Numbered from the stretch's first letter, positions 32,423-42,395 are shown. The stretch: DNA of 64,000 nt from a virus (IMGVR_UViG_3300042874_000086:1-64000); one strand, 5' to 3'. A program made the numbers and translations. The notes: a model not told the origin generated them from the sequence alone.

Positions 32423-34015
32423 GTGGCTTACCGAATAGGGATTAATAAAAACACCCAAGAAATGTTTAATGATATCCACGATGTCTTAGTAGAGGACGGG
32501 TGGGAGAAAATTAGTGATGGTCTTATAAACTCTATAAAGACAAGCCGAGGTATTACTTTTAATGGTAATGCTATAGCTGTAGAGGGTAAGTATGCTGATA
32601 CTATTGGGATGTATCTATCCCACCGTAATTCACTAAAGCATTCTGAGTACTCTAGTAGTGTTGTAACAACCTCACAATACTTTGCAGAGTACCCAACCAA
32701 CTTCTCATATTCCATGTGGTTTAATATGGCTAATTATAATGAGATGGACCACGCATGGGGTACTGGGGCAGATGTTAGTACTAATGGTAATTCCTTACAT
32801 GTTAACCAAGCTTTTGGGTGTGTGGAGCCGGCTATATACCCGGCGTACAGTGGGATAACCAGCACTTCGGTTAGATTACGGATTGGTGTTGGTTTAGCCT
32901 TTAGGAAAACGGGTCCTGTGGTTTTTGGGCACCATATATCTATATTACCGCTCTTGGAATGTTTTGACTTAAGCGGGGATATGACAGGTAAATCCTGGAT
33001 GCACCTTACTATTACTATTGATACTACGAACTCTCTTATGCGAGCGTACTTAAATGGGCAGGAAGTACCATTTGATGGAGATTTGACACACACTTTCCGA
33101 CATACAGACTTATTTGGGGCCATTTGGGGATTTAGACCCTCCCACTCTGTTACAATAGATGAAGCAATAGTTTGGAACACTGTATTATCTCCTGCTGAAG
33201 TACTATCTATTTATAATAGCCCAGTTAGTATTCCTAGTACAGACTCAAGGATTTTTGAAAAGTATACGGAAAATATTTATACACAAATGGGAGGGTATTA
33301 TAATAAGACTACGGCTACTGGGGCACAGACCACTTTTAGTATTCTAGCTAATTTAAACAATAACATTGAACTTAAAACAATGCAGTATGGGTGGGATTCT
33401 AGTATTTCTTTTGGGGAAATAAAACGAATGGCTTCTTATATTACCCTACCTAGCACCTCTATGTATATAGCTGGAGTCCACCCAACAAGCACAGTTCTTA
33501 AAAAGTATTGGGTTACCGCTAAAAACGATAGATTAATCATAGCGACAAAACTACACAATATTTCAGCTAACCGTACAACACCACTATACCAAATTGGGTA
33601 TATAGGTAGAATTAGTAGTGTAGGTTCTGATGGGCAGAGTATGGCTATTGCTGGTAACACCACAACCTCTACATATTTATGGACTACGCTTAATACGACC
33701 GCGTTTAGAAATGGTTTATTATATAATACTAACCTACGATTTAAAATAGGTAGTACTTATATAACACCGAGTGTTGGGGCAATCACAACAACGCTTTCCT
33801 CCTTCGTTTCTATATCTAATTCTGTATTTTTAAACAATATATCCTTATACGACACTACTAATTTATATGGGGTAGCAAATGGTATATACGCGGTGTCATC
33901 CGCACAAACAAACCCAGAAGATGTAATAACCATTAATGCTATTGATTATGTCGTAGTAGATGATGCTGACGGTACTGCCGTCAGCGGTGTTCGTTTTGCA
34001 ATTAGATTGGAGTAG
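32423..34015 (+). CDS. Tail protein with LamG/concanavalin-like domain
   Basis: Residues about 80-275 form a jelly-roll lectin pattern: FSYSMWFNMANYN, KSWMHLTITIDTTNSLMRAY then LNGQEV, and IDEAIVWNTVLSPAEVLSIY, the classic LamG_3 ending. The C-terminal half is beta-rich without a family. Probably exposed at the tail tip and binding host surface glycans. GTG start with AAAGGA 8 nt upstream. Lies between the tape measure and tip genes. Confidence 0.72.
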   Translation: MAYRIGINKNTQEMFNDIHDVLVEDGWEKISDGLINSIKTSRGITFNGNAIAVEGKYADTIGMYLSHRNSLKHSEYSSSVVTTSQYFAEYPTNFSYSMWFNMANYNEMDHAWGTGADVSTNGNSLHVNQAFGCVEPAIYPAYSGITSTSVRLRIGVGLAFRKTGPVVFGHHISILPLLECFDLSGDMTGKSWMHLTITIDTTNSLMRAYLNGQEVPFDGDLTHTFRHTDLFGAIWGFRPSHSVTIDEAIVWNTVLSPAEVLSIYNSPVSIPSTDSRIFEKYTENIYTQMGGYYNKTTATGAQTTFSILANLNNNIELKTMQYGWDSSISFGEIKRMASYITLPSTSMYIAGVHPTSTVLKKYWVTAKNDRLIIATKLHNISANRTTPLYQIGYIGRISSVGSDGQSMAIAGNTTTSTYLWTTLNTTAFRNGLLYNTNLRFKIGSTYITPSVGAITTTLSSFVSISNSVFLNNISLYDTTNLYGVANGIYAVSSAQTNPEDVITINAIDYVVVDDADGTAVSGVRFAIRLE

Positions 34016-34021
34016 TCAAGA

Positions 34022-35485
34022 ATGTATACTAAAATTGAAAAAGATGTTTATTACGGAGTTGAGGGGGTAACCCCTACTATAATTGATTGGTTAGCTACTC
34101 AATTTACATCCGCTGGTTGGGTTGTAGATAAAGTTGCTACCGGAATTACGCGATATGATAATGGGCAAGGGTCTATCTACCCCTTTCGTACAATTAGGAT
34201 TGGGAGAATACCCTTAATAGGTACAGGCACTTATAGTAATACCTTATACTCCGGTACACATATAAGTAATGGAGCGTTGGGAGTATTTGAACATTATGGG
34301 TGGAAGAGTACAGCAGTAGGGTTCCGGTACTCTTGTACAAATTATGACTATACCAATTTTACTTTTCCTGGATATAGCTACCTCACTACCTCGTTTGATA
34401 TGTTACCCACCTACCCATACAGGCTAGCGATATCCAAATTTCGAAAAAATTTACAAGGAAATATGGGTATATTTTGGCAAGCCTCACTAACTGCGGAGCT
34501 AGTTAGTATGCGGGTAGGGGGGTTAGAGCTTAATTCTAGTCAGGACGACTCTGGTGTATCAATTACAATTAACTCTGACCACAATACTCGTAATATTACA
34601 TTTAATGATGTAAACACCAGTAAGAAATTACTAGTATATGATACCTATACAGACAACACCAGTTCAAATGTTTCTGGGTGGTTGTTTGGGGCAACCTCCT
34701 TCACGTTGGGTACTCCGATAGCCTTACCTCCAATGAGCACAGAACTTTATGTGCATAGTATTGCTACAAACGGTGAAAGTTTATATTATTCATTCTACCA
34801 TGACTGGACGAATGGGTATCTTTATATGTACACAAACAGGGGGTTTGATACAGCATTAGCAGTTAATATACAGCCTGGTACAGTATCTGCGGCGGACAAC
34901 TCTGTGTATGACTACCACCGTATAGATTATCTGTTTCAGCACTTTGCTTATACCCCAGTAGACCTATACTTTTCCGGGGACCAAAACTATTTCTTTTTTA
35001 ATGTATTTAGTAACTGGACTTCGAGGTATGCAGCAACTAATGTTAACGAGGCTGCGTTCAATAGAAATGAATTTCTTTATGGTGGCTCTTTAGATAAAGC
35101 GGTGCCTTTCACTGGAGGACAAATATCGCTGGGGTCTCAATATTCCTCCTCACCATTTTACTTATATTATGACGGGAATTATTATGGTTCCTCCATTACT
35201 ACTTCAGTAACTACTAAACAGGGGTATAGTGATATGGTAACGCCTGTTAATTTTACCACCACAAATATTAATCTATTCTCAGGTAATGTGTCATTTACCC
35301 CATATGTGGCGGGGGTTAACCTAACCCTTAATAACAACGGGGAGTACAAACCACTAGGTTTTGTTAGAAACTTATATAAATTTTATAAAGCTACACCCCT
35401 ACAAAATATGACAATAAGACAGGGAACCAAGAAGTTTGCCACGTTCTTTAAGGATACAAATAATAGATATGCAGTAGAGTACTAA
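34022..35485 (+). CDS. Tail-associated beta-rich protein (487 aa)
   Basis: Rich in Tyr, Ser, Thr and Asn, repeated beta-strand look, no catalytic motif. The N-terminal WLATQFTSAGWVVDK segment resembles the N-terminal segment of the 530-aa protein upstream (IHDVLVEDGWEKI), suggesting a shared docking helix. Likely a tail fibre or tip ornament. Family unknown. Confidence 0.6.
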   Translation: MYTKIEKDVYYGVEGVTPTIIDWLATQFTSAGWVVDKVATGITRYDNGQGSIYPFRTIRIGRIPLIGTGTYSNTLYSGTHISNGALGVFEHYGWKSTAVGFRYSCTNYDYTNFTFPGYSYLTTSFDMLPTYPYRLAISKFRKNLQGNMGIFWQASLTAELVSMRVGGLELNSSQDDSGVSITINSDHNTRNITFNDVNTSKKLLVYDTYTDNTSSNVSGWLFGATSFTLGTPIALPPMSTELYVHSIATNGESLYYSFYHDWTNGYLYMYTNRGFDTALAVNIQPGTVSAADNSVYDYHRIDYLFQHFAYTPVDLYFSGDQNYFFFNVFSNWTSRYAATNVNEAAFNRNEFLYGGSLDKAVPFTGGQISLGSQYSSSPFYLYYDGNYYGSSITTSVTTKQGYSDMVTPVNFTTTNINLFSGNVSFTPYVAGVNLTLNNNGEYKPLGFVRNLYKFYKATPLQNMTIRQGTKKFATFFKDTNNRYAVEY

Positions 35486-35494
35486 AGGTAAATT

Positions 35495-36766
35495 ATGGCT
35501 GATGGATTAGCTCAACCACTAGGACTGTCTGCCACTTCTAATATTGGTACAGTTTTTGCACACTTTAAAAAAGATAGTACAGTACCTATTATAGGTACGT
35601 CCGTACAATCTAATATTGGTACAGTTTTTGCACACTTTAAAAAAGATAGTACAGTACCTATACTAGGTACGTCCGTACAATCTAATATAGGCTTCCCTAG
35701 GGTTTATAATCTGAGGGACGCCTCCTACCTATATATTATCCCTGCCAGTAACTACACCCAGTTTAATTATGTAAATGATGAAATGTTTATTGGGGTTATA
35801 TCCTCACATGGTACTTTGTATACCCCCACCCCTACCAATAGAATTGGGTTTTTTATCGATGATTTACAAGACGCATTACCTAAGTATTTTGGCCCCAACT
35901 CCTATAATGAATCAACCAACAGTGAAACACCTTATGAGGTAGTTACACAAGCAAGCAACAGAGAAGTAAATTTTGGGGTTATAACAGCGGATAAGACTAT
36001 AATTTTAGCAATAGAAAATAATAGACTAGATAATATAATTCTAACGTCCCACACGGTACCTACAGAATTTGGGTGTGTAATATCAGGAGTAGATATAGGG
36101 CAGGTAATACCCCCAAATACTACTGTATACCTAATTATTACCGCAAAACTAATGGTAGGGTTGGAGGAAATAGCTGCGTGGTGCCCTATATACTTTGATA
36201 AAGTTACTATCAATGTATTTGTAAATATAACCAGACAACCAACCGTGGTGTACTCTATGTTTCCTGATAGAGATTCTTATAAAGAATCTTATACCTTCAA
36301 GACAAATATATTTGAATCAACCTCCGGAAGAGAGACCCGCCAAACTACACTAAGTACCCCTAAAGTGGCTATTGATTACTCTATCACTACAACTAATGTT
36401 AGGGAGACTGGGTTTGTATTAAACAATTTATATACGGGGATAGGCTCTATTATGTATCAACCTTTGTGGGCATTTGCTACAACCCTAACTACCGAGGCCA
36501 TTAATACTAATGTGTTATTGTGTGATACTTACACAGGTGTATTTTCTGTAGATAGTTATTGTGGTGTATACTTAGACGAGTTTACTGTTATATTGATGCG
36601 TATTCAGAATATATCTATAGGTAGTTTAGAATTGACCAAAAATACATCTGCACCCGCGGGGGCTTATGTAGTACCTTTAATAGTTGGTACCCCTAATACC
36701 TCAGCTGCCTATAATTATAGTGTAAGTACCTCAAGTAAAATAAAAATGTCATTGGTGGAATTATGA
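35495..36766 (+). CDS. Tail-associated protein with N-terminal tandem repeat (423 aa)
   Basis: Residues 15-38 and 39-62 are near-identical 24-residue repeats starting SNIGTVFAHFKKDS, and a third copy begins (SNIGFPRV). The rest is beta-rich with conserved-looking Gly/Pro/Asn and no known motif. It overlaps the next gene by 4 bases (ATGA). Probably virion-surface. Confidence 0.6.
   Translation: MADGLAQPLGLSATSNIGTVFAHFKKDSTVPIIGTSVQSNIGTVFAHFKKDSTVPILGTSVQSNIGFPRVYNLRDASYLYIIPASNYTQFNYVNDEMFIGVISSHGTLYTPTPTNRIGFFIDDLQDALPKYFGPNSYNESTNSETPYEVVTQASNREVNFGVITADKTIILAIENNRLDNIILTSHTVPTEFGCVISGVDIGQVIPPNTTVYLIITAKLMVGLEEIAAWCPIYFDKVTINVFVNITRQPTVVYSMFPDRDSYKESYTFKTNIFESTSGRETRQTTLSTPKVAIDYSITTTNVRETGFVLNNLYTGIGSIMYQPLWAFATTLTTEAINTNVLLCDTYTGVFSVDSYCGVYLDEFTVILMRIQNISIGSLELTKNTSAPAGAYVVPLIVGTPNTSAAYNYSVSTSSKIKMSLVEL
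35537..35680 (+). repeat. 72-bp tandem direct duplication (two units)
   Basis: Units 35537-35608 and 35609-35680 differ only at a few bases (for example ATTATAGG versus ATACTAGG). In-frame, so the protein carries two copies of a 24-residue segment; near identity points to recent duplication. Confidence 0.9.
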
Positions 36767-37803
36767 AAAGAATATACGTAGACCATTACGACGCTACTGG
36801 TTTTATTGCCCCCACCTCTAATGCACTATTTAACAATGCAGAGGCACAGTATAAGATACCGTCTAAATATATTATGGGCGCATACTTAGAGTATTTAGGG
36901 GAAACTATATCTGACATTTATTTAACTCCAACATCTTCTTTTGTTACTTTTGAGGCTGACATATCTATCGTGGAGTCTGGGTATTATACACTTAAGGTAA
37001 CAGCCACATCCGGGAGCTACCAGCTTTACGTAAACGAAGACTTAGTGTTGTCTTCATTTGAAGGTAATGGTGAGATTACAATACTTATGTATAATGGTAT
37101 TGCCTCTATTAGATTTAAGTACTTAGGAACTACGGGTTACAATATTACATGGAAAGCCCCAACTAATTCAGTTTTTGTTAATATTCCGGATACTCAATTA
37201 CCTGTGTATGGTCGTACAATATTTCCTTTTACTATCTATGACTCTGTAGATGTACAACTACGGAATGAGTACAATATTATAGGGGAACTATACCAAAATA
37301 GGGTACTAAATAAATTAAAAAAACCTGGTAGGACATTTAAAGTTACCTTAAAACAAGATAATGTTTACGATAGGCTTACGGTAAAGTATTGGTTTGTATC
37401 TACCCGAGGTAAATATAAGTCGTTCTTATTTCCTTCTAATGCGTCAGATTTTATTTTAAAGTCATTACCAGAAGCTGGGGATTTGTATATAACTATATTA
37501 AAGAATTTTTCAACCATAGCTCACGAGTATACCCAAAGATTAATATACATACCCGAGTTACAGTTCATTACTCCAGTATACTCGGTAGAACCAATTCTAG
37601 AGGGGGGCATTGAGTACGAAAAACTAGTAATACCAGACGCAATACCTAGTGACGTAGGTTCATGTAATATACAGTTAATGTTCCTTTGTAGATTAGACAC
37701 AGATACCCTATCTTTTGAGTTGGAAGATATTAACTTTAGCTCTTGTGATTTTACTATAAAAGAATTATCAAACGATAATCAATTATTAAGAATATTTACT
37801 TGA
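36763..37803 (+). CDS. Tail tip protein with PA14-like N-terminal domain
   Basis: Residues about 45-130 read VESGYYTLKVTATSGSYQLY, VNEDLVLSS and later FKYLGTTGYNITW, a PA14-like carbohydrate-binding beta fold. The second half (LPVYGRTIFPFTIYDSVDVQ ... RTFKVTLKQDN ... VKYWFVSTRGKYKSFLFPSN) resembles distal-tail/gpM-type modules of lambda-like tips. Directly precedes the L-like gene. Confidence 0.55.
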   Translation: MKRIYVDHYDATGFIAPTSNALFNNAEAQYKIPSKYIMGAYLEYLGETISDIYLTPTSSFVTFEADISIVESGYYTLKVTATSGSYQLYVNEDLVLSSFEGNGEITILMYNGIASIRFKYLGTTGYNITWKAPTNSVFVNIPDTQLPVYGRTIFPFTIYDSVDVQLRNEYNIIGELYQNRVLNKLKKPGRTFKVTLKQDNVYDRLTVKYWFVSTRGKYKSFLFPSNASDFILKSLPEAGDLYITILKNFSTIAHEYTQRLIYIPELQFITPVYSVEPILEGGIEYEKLVIPDAIPSDVGSCNIQLMFLCRLDTDTLSFELEDINFSSCDFTIKELSNDNQLLRIFT

Positions 37804-37812
37804 GGGAATAAT

Positions 37813-38547
37813 GTGGATTTATACAAAGTAAGCTTATTTAACAATACCTACTATTATTCCTCTGGGGTAGATGTTACATTTTTAGGGACTCCTTACGTAG
37901 GTAAACCCATAAACCGAACCGAAATAACAGTAGAATTACAAGATTCGGATATAAGAATAACCGCCCCCTTAAACTTAGAGCCTTTTTCAGTCTATATTAC
38001 AGCTTCTCCCTCTTCAGATATGAGCCTAACCTTATATGATTATGATTCAGGGTTTGAAATGTTTTCGGGTATTTTAATATCACTCACTTATAAAATTGAC
38101 ACTGGGGTTGTTGACTTAAAATTTCAGAAGAAGGAATCGTTTTTTGATAGTGAAGTTCCATATAGAACCTATGGTACTTTATGTTCTTTTGATTTATACT
38201 CAGCGGAGTGTGGGGTCCAAAAAGCAGATAACCAAATAGTAACAGCCACCTTCACGCTTGCTGAGGATAGACGCTCTGTTACAGTACCTGGCATATCTGG
38301 TATACTAGATAATACATACCGATACGGGGTTGTTGGTACCGATACCGGGGAAACTTCCTTCATAATCAGTCAAGTAGGAACTACGGTTGTATTTGATACA
38401 CCTTTATTCATAATTCCATCTTCCATATATTTAATAAAAGGGTGTGATAAATCATTTAGTGGTTGTGGGAGTAATTTTAATAATTCTATTAGGTATGGGG
38501 GATTCCCTGTTATACCCGCAAAAAATCCAGTTACGGAGTCTATCTAA
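37813..38547 (+). CDS. Minor tail protein L-like (BR0599 family)
   Basis: Family signature at the C-terminus: GCDKSFSGCGSNFNNSIRY then GGFPVIPA, with earlier LCSFDLYSAECGV. The four conserved cysteines match those that hold an iron-sulfur cluster in lambda gpL. The N-terminal half (ITVELQDSDIRITAPLNLEP) is the usual beta domain. GTG start with GAGGG upstream. The stop overlaps the next start (TAATG). Part of the tail tip that caps the tube. Confidence 0.82.
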   Translation: MDLYKVSLFNNTYYYSSGVDVTFLGTPYVGKPINRTEITVELQDSDIRITAPLNLEPFSVYITASPSSDMSLTLYDYDSGFEMFSGILISLTYKIDTGVVDLKFQKKESFFDSEVPYRTYGTLCSFDLYSAECGVQKADNQIVTATFTLAEDRRSVTVPGISGILDNTYRYGVVGTDTGETSFIISQVGTTVVFDTPLFIIPSSIYLIKGCDKSFSGCGSNFNNSIRYGGFPVIPAKNPVTESI

Positions 38548-38771
38548 TGCCATGGCTTTTAATTTTTACCATTGTTCTTTTGGTTGTTTCTTACTTATTT
38601 GCCCCTACCCCCGATGTACCTACGATGAGTCCGGCTGGTTTAGATGAGTTTTCAATACCAGAGAATAATACCTATAAGGCGGTACCAAAAGTGTATGGTA
38701 CGGTATACTTAAAGGGTAATTGCATCTATTATGGTAATTTAACATCATTAGCAATAACAAAATGTGCATAG
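38547..38771 (+). CDS. N-terminal fragment of J-like tail hub (74 aa, ends at in-frame amber)
   Basis: One hydrophobic helix (WLLIFTIVLLVVSYLFAP) then IPENNTYKAVPKVYGTVYLK and CIYYGNLTSLAITKCA. In relatives this block is the N-terminus of one large tail hub protein and continues into GG.....VGY.Y.L. Here a TAG at 38769-38771 stops it. The next gene is in the same frame 12 bases on, so the two are a split single gene or are joined by read-through. Confidence 0.75.
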   Translation: MPWLLIFTIVLLVVSYLFAPTPDVPTMSPAGLDEFSIPENNTYKAVPKVYGTVYLKGNCIYYGNLTSLAITKCA

Positions 38772-38783
38772 AAGGATTTTAAA

Positions 38784-41030
38784 ATGGGCAAGAGTGGTGG
38801 GTGCCAGGTAGTCGGTTACAGTTATTTTCTAGATATGGCTTATGCATTTTGTGATTATACCGACCACATACTTGGCTTTTATCTTCAGGAGAATAATGTA
38901 GTCAGTCTCAATCTTTCTAATAATGGGCAGACGTTTACAACACCAACGGGGATTAAATCAGAGCTGGGGGGTTCTTTAGGTGCTGACGCCGTCGTTACTT
39001 ACTACTCCGGTACCCAGACCACATCAGACCCTTATTTAGAGTTGAAATCGGGCAAGGCATTAGCATACCATAATGTGTGTTACTTGGTATTTAAACAAGC
39101 ATTTATAGGGGATAATGTACGTACTGTACCTACCTATGGAGTACTTCTAGAACGAACTGGGATATTATCTGCCAGTTCTTTACCTAATTATGCTACCTAT
39201 AGTAAAATAATGGGTACTAAGGTAATTAGTTCTTTTTCTTACACACAAAGTTCTAGTAGCACTGGTTCTATCCCCTTAGCGGAGTTACAAAGTAGTGTTG
39301 GATGGCTTAGCCAAAGGGCAAGAGTTGTTGGTAATGAGTTATTGGTCGATATAGCTACAGCTAACCCCGCTTATATTATTTACGATATTTTAGTAACACT
39401 ACTTAAAGTAAATCCATCTTTAATAGATACTACCTCCTTCAGTACTGCTGCTGAAACTTTATATAATGAGAAACTTGGTATTAATATAGTCTTATCCTCT
39501 TCTAAGAAGGGGGTGGACTGGATTAATGAAATACTTCGGTATGCTAGTGGAATTGTTTATTTTAATACTAACATAGGAAAGTATACTATAAAGTTATTTA
39601 GAAGTGATTATATAAGTAGTGACCTATTGGAGGTATCTATTGACAACGCTAATTCGATAGAATTCGAAAGACCCTCTAGAGCTAACTTACCAAACACTTT
39701 TACTATTAAATACGCTAATATTACTGGTACTGGAGTCCCCAAAAAAGATTCATTAACACTTACTAACTATGCTAATCTAACTATTGCCGGGTTTATAAAG
39801 AATATGGAGGTAGACTTTACTTGTGTAAATACAGATGAGGCTTTAGAGTACTTAGCGAGTTTATATTTTAAAAAGTTATCTTATCCACTAGCTACAATAA
39901 AGTTCAAGATTAATATATTAGACGCTATGTACTTACAAATAGGGGAGACCTTTTCGTTTTATCACGAGACATTAACAAGTACTGGGTCTATAATATTTAG
40001 GGTCTTAAAAGTTACTGGTGATTCATCTAAGGAGCCATACCTTACTATAGAGGCGATTGAGGACATCTTTCATGTAGGGGAGGTTGTATCAATACATAAT
40101 AGTGTATCACTGGTGCTTCCTCCCCTACTCTCCTTATACCAGCCCCCCGACAAGATGAAATTTTTTGACTGTACCCCAGAGAGTGGTACCTACCGGGGGG
40201 TATACGTTGCCACCCATTACACCAATCCACCAGGGTCTGTAATTAGAAATTTAGTTGCGGTAGAGCCTAATCAGTCACAAATAACATTTCAATCTTGGGG
40301 GTATGGGGAAGTAATAAATATTCAGAATTACTCTGATGAATCTGTTGATTATGACTTAATTATTACCATTACAGACCCTTATGAGTCTTTACAGGAAATA
40401 CTCGGAACATCTGCGGATTTACAACGGAATGTTTACACCGCGTATTGGGGGAATGAGGGAATATCGTATAAAACCTGTATTTTAGTTGATGTTGGTGTAT
40501 ATGAGATTAAAGGAATAATTAGAGGCGCAATGGGGTCTAAAACTGCCCACTCTATCGGCGAAGAATTCTGGGTAACCCCAGTATCTGCTAATCAGCTACG
40601 TCCACTACCTATTGTATCTATTACCCCAACTATTTCAGTATACGCGGAAAATAGTGTTGGGACCTCCCCAAGTATTTCAAGCACGTATACTTATAATTAT
40701 TCTTTGGAAACCCCATACCCTCCCAACTCTTTGAGGGTTACCCCTATGGTTGGGTACGCCAATTTATTGTGGTCTCCTTGTGTAAGACTTGCTGGTGCTA
40801 ACTACAGAAACTGTGATACTATAGTAGCGGGGCATGACGAGGGGGTTGTTGAGGGTTCCTTTAAGATATATAAAGACAACGTTTATGTTACAACCATTAT
40901 CCCAAAAACCTCGGATACTTTTATTAGTTATCAAGTGACACAAACTGGAACTTGGGCTATTAGTACTGTTGTTGGTTCTTTTGAATCAGTTAAAGTTACC
41001 AGCGTAGTGTCTAGTGGTGATATTTTATAA
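38784..41030 (+). CDS. J-like tail tip / central hub protein (748 aa)
   Basis: N-terminal SGGCQVVGYSYFLDMAYAF continues the block interrupted at 38771. Middle part (PSRANLPNTFTIKYANI ... EALEYLASLYFKKLSYPLAT ... LDAMYLQIGETFSFYHETL) is the hub-domain pattern of siphophage tip attachment proteins. The C-terminus has an fn3-like beta domain (PYPPNSLRVTPMVGYANLLW). Its own ribosome-binding site AAGGA lies 7 nt before the ATG. Determines tail closure and probably receptor interaction. Confidence 0.83.
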   Translation: MGKSGGCQVVGYSYFLDMAYAFCDYTDHILGFYLQENNVVSLNLSNNGQTFTTPTGIKSELGGSLGADAVVTYYSGTQTTSDPYLELKSGKALAYHNVCYLVFKQAFIGDNVRTVPTYGVLLERTGILSASSLPNYATYSKIMGTKVISSFSYTQSSSSTGSIPLAELQSSVGWLSQRARVVGNELLVDIATANPAYIIYDILVTLLKVNPSLIDTTSFSTAAETLYNEKLGINIVLSSSKKGVDWINEILRYASGIVYFNTNIGKYTIKLFRSDYISSDLLEVSIDNANSIEFERPSRANLPNTFTIKYANITGTGVPKKDSLTLTNYANLTIAGFIKNMEVDFTCVNTDEALEYLASLYFKKLSYPLATIKFKINILDAMYLQIGETFSFYHETLTSTGSIIFRVLKVTGDSSKEPYLTIEAIEDIFHVGEVVSIHNSVSLVLPPLLSLYQPPDKMKFFDCTPESGTYRGVYVATHYTNPPGSVIRNLVAVEPNQSQITFQSWGYGEVINIQNYSDESVDYDLIITITDPYESLQEILGTSADLQRNVYTAYWGNEGISYKTCILVDVGVYEIKGIIRGAMGSKTAHSIGEEFWVTPVSANQLRPLPIVSITPTISVYAENSVGTSPSISSTYTYNYSLETPYPPNSLRVTPMVGYANLLWSPCVRLAGANYRNCDTIVAGHDEGVVEGSFKIYKDNVYVTTIIPKTSDTFISYQVTQTGTWAISTVVGSFESVKVTSVVSSGDIL

Positions 41031-41034
41031 ATAA

Positions 41035-41043
41035 AACGATTAT
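41035..41043 (+). promoter_or_regulatory. AACGATTAT element upstream of fibre gene
   Basis: AACGATTAT starts 34 nt before the ATG at 41069 in a short intergenic gap; same position class as the other elements. Confidence 0.45.
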
Positions 41044-41068
41044 AACAATAATACTAAGAGGTAATTAA

Positions 41069-41755
41069 ATGGCACTTTTGGCTAATGGGTTAGAGACCCT
41101 CGAAATAGGGGCAACTGCTTGGCGGTTGATTGTAAATGCTAACATAGAGAAACTTTATAGTAAAACTGAATGTGATACTAAGTACGTAGCAAAAGCTGGT
41201 AGTACTATGACGGGGCTTCTAGTCCTATCCGCAAACCCATCTGCTCCCTTAGGGGCAGCTACAAAACAGTATGTGGACGATAAAGTTACTTTAGAGAATA
41301 TTCAAGATTTGCTGGGGTCTTCTTTTGTAAACTCAACTTCTATTGATTGTAGTTATAATGATATTAGTAATAACTGGGTATTTTCTGTTATATTTGGGAC
41401 AACATCTACTACCGTAGCTACCGGAAATCATAAACATAATAATATGTACTCGGTTACCATGTCCTCGGACCTATCCCCCTCCAATATGGATATATATGAT
41501 AACTTTTATATTACTCTAGGGGCTAGTATAGCAGTCAATAATCCTACCAACCATTCAGTAGGACAAACAGGTAAAGTGGTATTCAAACAAGATGTTACTG
41601 GGGCCAGGGTAGTTACTTGGGGTTCTTATTACTTATTTCCCGGGGGAACCGAGCCTACTTTATCAACTGTGGCAAATGCTGTAGATACCTTTAGTTATTT
41701 TGTACTTTCTTCTACAGAGATTCTAATTACTAACATTAATTTAGCGATGTCTTAA
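41069..41755 (+). CDS. Probable tail fibre protein (228 aa)
   Basis: TMTGLLVLSANPSAPLGAAT plus KQYVDDK is the repeat typical of phage tail fibres and collar fibres. The N-terminus (ALLANGLETLEIGATAWR) may dock on the hub. C-terminal beta strands and glycine turns. Lies directly after the hub gene. Confidence 0.72.
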   Translation: MALLANGLETLEIGATAWRLIVNANIEKLYSKTECDTKYVAKAGSTMTGLLVLSANPSAPLGAATKQYVDDKVTLENIQDLLGSSFVNSTSIDCSYNDISNNWVFSVIFGTTSTTVATGNHKHNNMYSVTMSSDLSPSNMDIYDNFYITLGASIAVNNPTNHSVGQTGKVVFKQDVTGARVVTWGSYYLFPGGTEPTLSTVANAVDTFSYFVLSSTEILITNINLAMS

Positions 41756-41759
41756 TAGG

Positions 41760-42395
41760 ATGAATACTTTTATCAGAATACTTAATTATACAAAGTGTTT
41801 ATGGTCGAAATATAATCCGTTTGACTTAAATGATGAATTTATAGGTATTAATGAACATCTTATAAACGTTTATAATAAAGTTGTAGGTATAGAAAATGCA
41901 ATTATTATAGAGTTGGAAACTTATAAACAAGAACGATTATATTATCATAACTTAGTAGAAGCTATTGGTGATGTTTCTCCCGACATGTTATGGGCTAAGA
42001 ATTTAGATGGTAAATATATTTATGCAAATAATGCAATAAAAAATGGACTACTGCTAGACCATGACCCAATTGGTAAAGATGATGTCACCTTAGCACTGGC
42101 CGCTAAGGAAAGATTTGGTGAAGAAAACCACACTTTCGGGGAACTTTGTGCCGACTCCGACACAATTACTTTGACAGCATTAAAAGAATGCTCTTTTTGG
42201 GAGTACGGGAAAGTTAAGGGCAGTGACTTACACTTACTGGTAAAAAAGAAACCACTCTATGTTGATGGTGAATTGTATGGAACTGTAGGTAGTGGGAGGG
42301 ATATAACAGATTTAGTTATATTATCTAACACAGTTAATAATAATTGCTCTACTTATACATCTTTTTTTGATATCTTAGAAAAATATAAATTTTAG
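41760..42395 (+). CDS. PAS-domain protein (211 aa)
   Basis: Residues about 64-185 match a PAS fold: SPDMLWAKNLDGKYIYANNA, IGKDD, HTFGELCADSD, then FWEYGKVKGSD and GELYGTVGSGRDIT, the usual PAS ending. The N-terminal 60 residues are helical, beginning IRILNYTKCLWSKYNP. No kinase, GGDEF or DNA-binding output domain is attached. It sits between a fibre gene and the XhlA-like/lysin cassette, with a 4-base gap before it. Function in a phage is unclear; virion-associated or lysis timing roles are possible. Confidence 0.78.
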   Translation: MNTFIRILNYTKCLWSKYNPFDLNDEFIGINEHLINVYNKVVGIENAIIIELETYKQERLYYHNLVEAIGDVSPDMLWAKNLDGKYIYANNAIKNGLLLDHDPIGKDDVTLALAAKERFGEENHTFGELCADSDTITLTALKECSFWEYGKVKGSDLHLLVKKKPLYVDGELYGTVGSGRDITDLVILSNTVNNNCSTYTSFFDILEKYKF

